Assembly (NCBI GenBank): GCA_030731695.1
Contig: JANQTK010000095.1
Location: 1 to 6,024, forward strand
Origin: Polaribacter sp.
GTDB lineage: Bacteria; Bacteroidota; Bacteroidia; Flavobacteriales; Flavobacteriaceae
DNA: 6,024 bases
Reading direction: 5' to 3'
In this document: positions 1-5,434 of the stretch, one piece after another
How the letters are laid out: the number at the start of each line of letters is the position of its first letter
How positions within the stretch are numbered: the first letter of the stretch is position 1
Made by a program: the position numbers and the translations under genes
The notes under the pieces: generated by a model
What the model was told of the DNA's origin: nothing
Database searches by the model: none
The model's input: only the letters and a program-made list of their open reading frames with translations

Positions 1-890
1 ATCCTTCTGCTAAGATTTTTCATTATGGACAATCTATTTTTGAAGGAATGAAAGCCTACAAAGATGATGCAAATAATACTTTGCTTTTCAGACCTTTAGA
101 CAATTGGAAACGTTTGAATAAATCTGCAGAGCGTTTGATGATTCCGCAAATTCCTGAAGAAATTTTCATGGAAGGATTAAAAACTTTATTGAACGTTGAT
201 AACGATTGGATTCCTACAAACGAAGGAAGTTCTTTATACATAAGACCATTTATGTTTGCAACAGGAACTGGTTTTCATGCGTCACCTGCAAATGAGTATA
301 AATTTATCATTGCAACTGCACCTTCAGGAGCTTATTTTGCTGGTAAAGTAAAAGTATTGATTGAAGAAAAATACGCACGTGCTGCCAATGGTGGTGTTGG
401 TTATGCAAAAGCTGGTGGAAACTATGCTGCGCAATTTTACCCAACACAATTAGCGATGGACAAAGGCTATAATCAAGTTATTTGGACAGATGATAATACG
501 CATCAATTTATTGAAGAAGCTGGCGCTATGAATATTTTTATTCGTATCAATGATACCTTAATTACGAGTCCAACAAGTGATCGAATTTTAGATGGAATTA
601 CGCGTAAAAGTATTTTACAAATCGCTGAAGATGCTGGAATTCAAACAGAAGTTCGTAAAGTTTCTGTGGGTGAAGTGGTTGAAGCTGCTAAAAACGGAGA
701 GTTAAAAGAAATGTTTGGTGCTGGTACAGCAGCTGTAATTTCGCCAATTTCAGGTTTTGGATATCAAGAAAATGATTATGAATTACCAGTTTTAGACAAT
801 TCATTTGCTACTCAATTAAAGAAAAAAATAACTGATATTCAAACCAATAAAGTAGCAGATCCTTATGGATGGAGGATATTTGTTGAGTAA
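1..890 (+). CDS. ilvE: Branched-chain amino acid aminotransferase, 5'-truncated by window edge
   Basis: A PLP-dependent enzyme of fold type IV that moves the amino group between leucine, isoleucine or valine and 2-oxoglutarate, the last step of branched-chain amino acid synthesis in the cytoplasm. The reading frame is open from base 3, and the residues before the first in-window ATG (base 48) read HYGQSIFEGMKAYK, a conserved block of this family. The gene therefore begins outside the window, and ATG 48 is internal. The PLP-binding lysine is in AKAGGNYA (codon 408-410). EAGAMNIF (about 516-539) matches the EVGTMNIF block of the eukaryotic-like, roughly 350-residue class, and GAGTAAVISPI near the C-terminus matches the phosphate-binding region. 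The CxxC redox pair of human BCATs is absent there (AVIS instead). A strong terminator follows, so it is probably the last gene of its transcript. The family call is very secure; exact substrate preference is inferred. Confidence 0.96.
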   Translation, partial: PSAKIFHYGQSIFEGMKAYKDDANNTLLFRPLDNWKRLNKSAERLMIPQIPEEIFMEGLKTLLNVDNDWIPTNEGSSLYIRPFMFATGTGFHASPANEYKFIIATAPSGAYFAGKVKVLIEEKYARAANGGVGYAKAGGNYAAQFYPTQLAMDKGYNQVIWTDDNTHQFIEEAGAMNIFIRINDTLITSPTSDRILDGITRKSILQIAEDAGIQTEVRKVSVGEVVEAAKNGELKEMFGAGTAAVISPISGFGYQENDYELPVLDNSFATQLKKKITDIQTNKVADPYGWRIFVE

Positions 891-911
891 ACTTTAGGTT
901 ATAAACCATAA

Positions 912-953
912 AAAACAAAAAACATCAACTAAAAGTTGGTGTTTTTTTTGTTT
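912..953 (+). terminator. Rho-independent terminator after ilvE
   Basis: An inverted repeat, CATCAACT (923-930), loop AAA (931-933), AGTTGGTG (934-941), has eight pairs including one G-U. It is followed at once by eight T residues (942-949). An A-rich run before the left arm can pair with the T-run and lengthen the stem, continuing to AAAC/GTTT. It lies 22 nt or more after the ilvE stop and is a textbook intrinsic terminator. The flanking A and T runs mean it could also act on the other strand, but no gene on that strand approaches it here. Confidence 0.88.
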
Positions 954-994
954 CATAAATTTTAAGTACCTTTCAAATCACTAAAATCTATTTC

Positions 995-1195
995 ATGAAA
1001 ACATATCCTAAAGAAGACATTAAAATTGGTTGGCAACCAGAAAAATGCACGCATTCTGCAAATTGTGTAAAAGGATTATCAGCCGTTTTTAAACCCAAAG
1101 AACAACCTTGGATTAACCCCGAAAACGCATCCAAACAAGCCATTATTGACCAAGTTGCAAAATGTCCTTCTGGCGCTTTGACCATTGTTCAATAA
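995..1195 (+). CDS. YjdI-like small iron-sulfur protein (divergent 4Fe-4S monocluster domain, Fer4_19-type)
   Basis: A 66-residue acidic/basic mixed protein that is essentially one domain. It contains the block C18-x-H20-S21-x-x-C24-V, then a KPWI-like segment (QPWINPE, 37-43), then C57-P-S-G-A-L. The same order of blocks occurs in E. coli YjdI and relatives annotated as divergent 4Fe-4S monocluster proteins. Compared with a classical ferredoxin motif (CxxCxxCxxxCP), the second cysteine is replaced by Ser21, leaving three cysteines with His20 or Ser21 as a possible fourth ligand. No signal peptide, so cytoplasmic. The biological role of the family is not well established; electron transfer or iron-sulfur handling is inference. 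It starts after the ilvE terminator, so it should have its own promoter within 954-994. The GH2 gene begins 22 nt downstream on the same strand, so co-transcription is possible. No Shine-Dalgarno sequence is seen. Confidence 0.87.
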   Translation: MKTYPKEDIKIGWQPEKCTHSANCVKGLSAVFKPKEQPWINPENASKQAIIDQVAKCPSGALTIVQ

Positions 1196-1217
1196 TTGAA
1201 ATTTCGATTTTTTAAAA

Positions 1218-3659
1218 ATGAAAATACTTTCTCAGAAACATTATTTCATCCTTTTTATTTCGCTTTTTCTTTCGATTATAATCAACTCTCAAACCCAAAA
1301 AACCATCACTTTACATGATGGATGGAAATTTCAAAAAGGCGATTATAAAAATGCTGAAACCATCAATTTTGATGACTCAAAATGGCAAGCTATTTCAGTG
1401 CCTCATGATTGGGCAATCTTTGGTCCTTTTGATAAAGAAATTGACAAACAAAATGTAGCTATTACTCAAAATGGCGAGAAAATTCCTACTGAAAAAACAG
1501 GAAGAACAGGCTCTTTACCTCATATTGGAACTGCTTGGTATCGCAATGAATTTAGCATTTCAGAAAATGAACTATCTAAAAAAATCATCATCCTTTTTGA
1601 AGGTGCAATGAGTGAACCTGAGGTTTTTTTAAACGGAAAAAAAGTGGGTGAATGGAAATATGGTTACAGCTATTTTTATTTTGATATTTCAAAAAATATC
1701 TTGAAAGGTAAAAATACAATCGCAGTAAAATTGACTAATAAAGAATTTGCTTCACGATGGTATCCAGGAGCTGGTTTGTATAGAAATGTAAGAGTTATCA
1801 TCAAAAATCAGGAAAGCATTGCACAATGGGGAACTTTTATTACAACACCTTTTGTGACTGATTCTCTTGCCAAAATCAATATCAAAACGAAGATCAATTC
1901 GAATCATGGATTTGTAAAAACAATCATTTATGATGCTTCAGGAATTGAAATTAGTTCTCAAGAATCCAATAATTTATTTGGCAACGAATTTGAACAAAAT
2001 ATTCCGCTGAAAAATCCGAAATTATGGAGTCCTGAAAACCCATATTTATACACTGCAAAAACCCAATATTATGTAAATAATCAACTTTTTGATGAAACTA
2101 CGACACGTTTTGGCATCCGAAAAATTGAATATAATCGTGAAAAAGGATTCCTATTAAACGACAAAATCACCAAATTTAAAGGCGTTTGTTTGCATCATGA
2201 TTTAGGTCCTTTAGGAACTGCCATCAACAAAGCTGCTTTGAAAAGACAATTGTTAATTTTAAAAGATATGGGAGTCAATGCCGTCAGAAGTTCTCATAAC
2301 ATGCCTTCTTTTGAACAATTGGAATTGGCTGATGAACTCGGATTTTTATTTTTAGCTGAATCTTTTGATGAGTGGAAAAAACCAAAAGTTGAAAATGGTT
2401 ACCATCGTTTTTTTGATGAATATGCTGAAAAAGATATTGTGAATTTAGTTCGTGCCACAAGAAATCATCCAAGTATTGTCATGTGGAGTTCAGGAAATGA
2501 AGTGCCTGATCAATGGGGAACTGAAGGTGTAAAACGTGCCAAATGGTTGCAAGATATTTTTCACAGAGAAGACCCAACTCGTCCAGTTACAGTTGGAATG
2601 GATCAAGTAAAAGCGGTGATGGCATCTGGATTTGGGGCAATTATGGACATTCCTGGATTGAATTATCGCGTGCATTTGTACGAAGAAGCGTATGAAAAAT
2701 TTCCACAAGGATTTTTACTAGGTTCAGAAACGGCTTCTACAGTAAGTTCTCGTGGAATTTATAAGTTTCCAGTTGAAAAAGGGTCCATGAAACAATATGA
2801 TGATTTTCAATCTTCATCATATGACCTAGAATATTGCAGTTGGTCCAATTTGCCTGAAGACGATTTTATTTTGCAAGATGACAAACCTTGGGTTATTGGT
2901 GAATTTGTTTGGACAGGTTTTGATTATTTGGGTGAACCTACTCCTTATGACGAAAAATGGCCTTCACGAAGTTCGTATTTTGGAATGATTGATTTGGCTG
3001 GAATTCCAAAAGACAGATATTATTTATACAGAAGCAGATGGAATACCAAAGCCGAAACATTACATATTCTACCACATTGGAATTGGGAAGGACGTGAAGG
3101 TGAAAAAACTCCTGTTTTTATATATACAAATTATGAAAGTGCTGAACTTTTTATAAATGGAAAAAGTCAAGGAATTCAGAAAAAAATTAAAAATGGAAAT
3201 CCACAAGAACGCTATCGCTTACTATGGAATGATGTGGTGTATGAACCTGGAACATTAAAAGTAATTGCTTTTGATAAAAACGGAAAAACTGCAAAAGAAA
3301 AAGAAATAAAAACAGCAGGAAAACCTTATAAAATTGTTTTAGAAGCAGATAGAACAAACCTCATTGCTGATGGTGATGATATTAGTTTTGTAACAGTTTC
3401 TGTGGTTGATAAAAACGGCATTCCTTGTCCTACAGCAACCAATCAACTCAATTTTGAAGTGAATGGAAATGGAACTTTTAGAGCGGCTTGTAATGGTGAT
3501 GCTACTTCTTTAGAGCTCTTTCATATACCAACTATGAAATTATTTAGCGGTAAATTGGTAGTGTTGGTAAAATCTACCAAAGAAGCTGGAAAAATTGAAT
3601 TAAAAGTTTCAGGAAAAGGATTGCAAAAAGGAACAATTGAATTAAAATCTGATAAATAA
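1218..3659 (+). CDS. Exported glycoside hydrolase family 2, probable beta-galactosidase (DUF4982 type)
   Basis: A retaining glycosidase of 813 residues, probably periplasmic or secreted. Residues 1-24 form a signal peptide (hydrophobic 9-22), likely cut at S24|Q25; no lipobox cysteine. Domains in order: GH2 sugar-binding jelly roll (about 29-195), immunoglobulin-like domain (about 200-300), TIM barrel (about 302-605), DUF4982-like beta domain (about 610-700), and a GH2 domain 5-like C-terminus (about 703-808). The barrel carries NAVRSSHNMPS (354-364) and WSSGNE with acid/base E428. The likely nucleophile is E504 in GSETAS, 76 residues later, the same spacing as E461/E537 of E. coli LacZ. GEFVWTGFDYLGEPTPY (561-577) is typical of this subgroup. 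The NxK motif of beta-glucuronidases is not evident, favouring beta-galactosidase, but substrate is inferred. An NTF2-like exported protein follows after 7 nt. No SusC/SusD or other carbohydrate genes are visible. The frame is intact and full length. Confidence 0.93.
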   Translation: MKILSQKHYFILFISLFLSIIINSQTQKTITLHDGWKFQKGDYKNAETINFDDSKWQAISVPHDWAIFGPFDKEIDKQNVAITQNGEKIPTEKTGRTGSLPHIGTAWYRNEFSISENELSKKIIILFEGAMSEPEVFLNGKKVGEWKYGYSYFYFDISKNILKGKNTIAVKLTNKEFASRWYPGAGLYRNVRVIIKNQESIAQWGTFITTPFVTDSLAKINIKTKINSNHGFVKTIIYDASGIEISSQESNNLFGNEFEQNIPLKNPKLWSPENPYLYTAKTQYYVNNQLFDETTTRFGIRKIEYNREKGFLLNDKITKFKGVCLHHDLGPLGTAINKAALKRQLLILKDMGVNAVRSSHNMPSFEQLELADELGFLFLAESFDEWKKPKVENGYHRFFDEYAEKDIVNLVRATRNHPSIVMWSSGNEVPDQWGTEGVKRAKWLQDIFHREDPTRPVTVGMDQVKAVMASGFGAIMDIPGLNYRVHLYEEAYEKFPQGFLLGSETASTVSSRGIYKFPVEKGSMKQYDDFQSSSYDLEYCSWSNLPEDDFILQDDKPWVIGEFVWTGFDYLGEPTPYDEKWPSRSSYFGMIDLAGIPKDRYYLYRSRWNTKAETLHILPHWNWEGREGEKTPVFIYTNYESAELFINGKSQGIQKKIKNGNPQERYRLLWNDVVYEPGTLKVIAFDKNGKTAKEKEIKTAGKPYKIVLEADRTNLIADGDDISFVTVSVVDKNGIPCPTATNQLNFEVNGNGTFRAACNGDATSLELFHIPTMKLFSGKLVVLVKSTKEAGKIELKVSGKGLQKGTIELKSDK

Positions 3660-3666
3660 TTAATTA

Positions 3667-4119
3667 ATGTTCAAAAAATCACTATTAATTTGTTTTTTTC
3701 TTGCATCATTTTCGATGTTTAGCCAAACCAAAGATGATACTTTACAAGCCGTAAAAAATACCATTGAAAATTATTATAATGGGTATATTTTTAGAAATTA
3801 CACATTGCTTGAGAAAGCTTTTGATACTGAAAATGGCACGATGAAAGTTCCTGTTTTAAAGGATGAAAAAGTGATTGGTTTTGAAAATCATTTTTTCAAA
3901 GATTTAATTCAAAAATGGGGAAATAGAGAACAATTATCTGAAGACATTATAAAAAATTGTGCACTCACTATTCTAAACATTGACATTGTTGATCAAAAAA
4001 TAGCGAGTGCAAAAATCAGTATGAAAGTCGATACAATTACTTATATCGATATTTTATCACTCCAAAAAATAAATCAAAATTGGAAAATCACTAATAAGAT
4101 TTTTGTGATTGAGCAATGA
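3667..4119 (+). CDS. Small exported NTF2-like / putative lumazine-binding-family protein
   Basis: A 150-residue protein with an N-terminal signal peptide (KK at 3-4, hydrophobic 5-18, likely cut S19|Q20). C9 sits inside the hydrophobic core without a proper lipobox, so I do not call it a lipoprotein. The mature part looks like a cone-shaped NTF2-like fold: an N-terminal helix (about 24-40, VKNTIENYYNGY), a second helical part with an FRNYTLLEKAF segment, and C-terminal strands ending in YIDILSLQKINQNWKITNKIF (126-146). That ending is the characteristic closing pattern of the Lumazine_bd_2/SnoaL-like group. Such proteins may bind small ligands or be enzymes; no catalytic residues can be named, so function is unknown. 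It lies 7 nt after the GH2 stop, so it is almost certainly co-transcribed with it. Both are exported, which suggests but does not prove a shared role. No Shine-Dalgarno; the upstream spacer is only T and A. Confidence 0.75.
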   Translation: MFKKSLLICFFLASFSMFSQTKDDTLQAVKNTIENYYNGYIFRNYTLLEKAFDTENGTMKVPVLKDEKVIGFENHFFKDLIQKWGNREQLSEDIIKNCALTILNIDIVDQKIASAKISMKVDTITYIDILSLQKINQNWKITNKIFVIEQ

Positions 4120-4122
4120 TTT

Positions 4123-4509
4123 TTATTTATTCAAAATTTCTTCAATATTGGGTTTAAAATAATTAGGCCCTTTTAAAACCTTGCCATCTTCTCTATAAAT
4201 GGGTTTACCATCTTCGCCCAATTTACTCATATTACTACGTTGAATTTCGTTAAAAACTTCATCAATTTTATCTTGCATTCCGTGTTCGATAATAGTACCA
4301 CAAAGAATGTATAACATATCACCCAAAGCATCTGCAACCTCAACCAAATCATTATTGTTGGCAGCTTCTAAATATTCTTCGTTTTCTTCACGCATTAATT
4401 TGTAACGTAATAATTTTCGGTCTTCACCAATATCTGCAGTTGGTTTTTGCTGAATATTTAATTTAAAAGCTTCGTGAAAATCGTAAACGGCTTGAATTTT
4501 TTCTTTCAT
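4123..4509 (-). CDS. MazG/PRA-PH-like nucleoside triphosphate pyrophosphohydrolase
   Basis: A 128-residue cytoplasmic all-alpha NTP pyrophosphohydrolase. Members hydrolyse nucleoside triphosphates, or related pyrophosphate bonds such as phosphoribosyl-ATP, to monophosphate and pyrophosphate. The metal-binding pattern of the superfamily is present: REENEEYLEA (E41/E42 and E44/E45) on one helix and EVADALGD (E57, D60, D64) on the next. The C-terminal segment SNMSKLGEDGKPIYREDGKV (92-111), then KGPNYFKP, is typical of a subgroup often annotated as a nucleoside triphosphate pyrophosphohydrolase family protein. It is a single-domain protein, unlike the two-domain E. coli MazG of about 260 residues, and is not linked to his genes, so house-cleaning of non-canonical nucleotides is more likely than histidine synthesis; that is inference. 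The ATG at 4507-4509 is the only reasonable start because a nearby upstream ATG is followed at once by a stop. Its stop faces the NTF2-like gene across 3 nt. Confidence 0.86.
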   Translation of the reverse strand: MKEKIQAVYDFHEAFKLNIQQKPTADIGEDRKLLRYKLMREENEEYLEAANNNDLVEVADALGDMLYILCGTIIEHGMQDKIDEVFNEIQRSNMSKLGEDGKPIYREDGKVLKGPNYFKPNIEEILNK

Positions 4510-4555
4510 TATCTTACATGGTTTTTAATCTATTTTTAACTATTTTAAAATAGAA

Positions 4556-4583
4556 TTGTTTCTTGATTTAATTCGTAAATTTG
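4556..4583 (+). promoter_or_regulatory. Bacteroidota-type sigma factor promoter for the small membrane protein gene
   Basis: TTG at 4556-4558, 17 nt of spacer, then TAAATTTG at 4576-4583, an exact match to the TAnnTTTG -7 element known for Bacteroidota primary sigma factor promoters, with the -33 TTG at an accepted distance. Transcription would start near 4588-4590, giving a 5' leader of about 43 nt before the ATG at 4632. The element lies in the 122-nt divergent gap (4510-4631). I see no equally good element pointing left for the pyrophosphohydrolase gene. Confidence 0.7.
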
Positions 4584-4631
4584 CAATCTAAAAATACAGA
4601 AACTTTTTAAAGTATCTAAAGATTTATAACT

Positions 4632-4838
4632 ATGTTTTTAAGTGCCTTTTTTTCAACAGGAAGAATTATTTTTATCATATTCTTTGTTATTACTTTTACT
4701 TCATTAATTGTTTGGAGCTATAAAAAGGATATTAAAAGCCACGAACGTTACTATAAAAATGCCGGTAAAAAAGTGGCTATTTATGGCGGAATTATCATCG
4801 CTATTTTTGTGGCGCTGAGAATTTTATTTGGAAATTAA
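4632..4838 (+). CDS. Small two-helix membrane protein of unknown function
   Basis: A 68-residue protein I cannot assign a function to. Two hydrophobic segments are clear: about 12-29 (IIFIIFFVITFTSLIVWS) and about 48-65 (VAIYGGIIIAIFVALRIL). They are joined by a strongly basic, polar loop (YKKDIKSHERYYKNAGKK, 30-47). By the positive-inside rule the loop should be cytoplasmic with both termini outside, a helical hairpin in the inner membrane. Coding is supported by the clean ATG, the good upstream promoter, and the sharp contrast between hydrophobic helices and charged loop, which chance frames seldom give. It stands alone in its transcription unit: the upstream gene is divergent and the downstream tag gene is convergent, 28 nt away. 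My impression is that similar short proteins with a WSYKKD-type junction occur in other flavobacteria, but this could not be tested here. Confidence 0.78.
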   Translation: MFLSAFFSTGRIIFIIFFVITFTSLIVWSYKKDIKSHERYYKNAGKKVAIYGGIIIAIFVALRILFGN

Positions 4839-4851
4839 TTTTCAAAAATTA

Positions 4852-4866
4852 TTTTTTTTAAAAAAA
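4852..4866. terminator. Possible weak A/T-tract terminator between convergent genes
   Basis: The 28-nt gap between the membrane protein stop and the tag stop contains eight T residues (4852-4859) followed directly by seven A residues (4860-4866). For transcripts from either side this supplies a U-run at the end of the gene, but there is no G+C-containing stem, so it is not a classical hairpin terminator. A role in ending both convergent transcripts is inferred from position and composition only. Confidence 0.3.
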
Positions 4867-5433
4867 TCACTTGCATAAATCATGAAATTTAAAGCAGTTT
4901 TTTGTGTGATCATTCACCATGCCAACTGCTTGCATAAACGCATACATGACTGTAGATCCTACAAATTTGAAACCTCTTTTTTTTAAGGTTTTAGAAATTG
5001 CATCTGAAATTTCGGTGGTTGCTGGAACTTCATTTCTTTGATGAAAACAATTTATTTTTGGTTTTTCATCAACAAAACGCCAAATAAAATTGGAAAACGA
5101 CCCAAATTCTTGTTGAATTTCCATAAATAACTGAGCATTTGTAATGGCACTTTGAATTTTTAATCGGTTTCTGATGATTCCTTCATCGTGCAATAATTCC
5201 TGATATTTTTGGTCAGAATATTGGGCAATTTTTTGATAATCGAAATTGTCAAATGCCTTTCTAAAATTTTCTCTTTTGTTTAAAATGGTAATCCAACTTA
5301 ATCCTGCTTGAAAAGTTTCCAACAATAAAAATTCAAATAAAGTTTCGTCATCAAAAACTGGATTTCCCCATTCATTGTCATGATATTCCTCATACAATTT
5401 ACTGTCTGTTACCCAAAAACATCGTTGTTTCAT
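4867..5433 (-). CDS. tag: DNA-3-methyladenine glycosylase I
   Basis: A base-excision repair enzyme that removes 3-methyladenine from alkylated DNA. At 188 residues it matches the length of E. coli Tag (187) and aligns almost end to end. The HhH-superfamily fold is seen in YHDNEWG (17-23), the QAGLSWITIL block (42-51) and KKRGFKFVGST (151-161). Zinc ligands C5, H18, H176 and C180 correspond to C4, H17, H175 and C179 of E. coli Tag. The base-pocket residues Y17, E39 and W47 correspond to Y16, E38 and W46, so the enzyme should be active. I chose the ATG at 5431-5433 because it gives MKQRCFW, equivalent to MERCGW in E. coli; a longer frame from 5502 would overlap the upstream gene by 68 nt and add a non-conserved N-terminus. 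The start lies one base after the stop of the M24 peptidase gene, so translation is probably coupled. Convergent with the membrane protein gene. Confidence 0.96.
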   Translation of the reverse strand: MKQRCFWVTDSKLYEEYHDNEWGNPVFDDETLFEFLLLETFQAGLSWITILNKRENFRKAFDNFDYQKIAQYSDQKYQELLHDEGIIRNRLKIQSAITNAQLFMEIQQEFGSFSNFIWRFVDEKPKINCFHQRNEVPATTEISDAISKTLKKRGFKFVGSTVMYAFMQAVGMVNDHTKNCFKFHDLCK

Positions 5434-5434
5434 C

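Noticed and set aside
48..50. ATG at 48 as the start of ilvE.
   Set aside because: The frame upstream to base 3 encodes conserved family residues (HYGQSIFEG), so this methionine is internal.
56..241. Antisense open frame opposite ilvE, and similar ones at 988-1185, 2284-2472 and 2490-2708.
   Set aside because: They lie wholly opposite well-supported genes, show no recognisable domain or composition of a real protein, and are explained as shadow frames.
948..974. Possible promoter for the YjdI-like gene: TTG (948-950) and TACCTTTC (967-974).
   Set aside because: The -7 element misses the final G, the spacer is 16 nt, and the TTG sits inside the terminator tail. A promoter must exist near here, but this match is too weak to call.
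1188..1200. A 13-nt palindrome (TTCAAT-A-ATTGAA) over the stop codon of the YjdI-like gene.
   Set aside because: It is short, A/T-rich and has no usable loop or following T-run close by. Such palindromes are expected by chance in DNA of this composition.
4108..4117. ATTG-AG-CAAT inverted repeat near the end of the NTF2-like gene as a terminator.
   Set aside because: A four-pair stem with a two-base loop is not stable, and it lies inside the coding sequence.
1218..4119. A polysaccharide utilization locus.
   Set aside because: Only one carbohydrate enzyme is visible and there is no SusC/SusD pair, sensor-regulator, sulfatase or transporter; the flanks are housekeeping genes.
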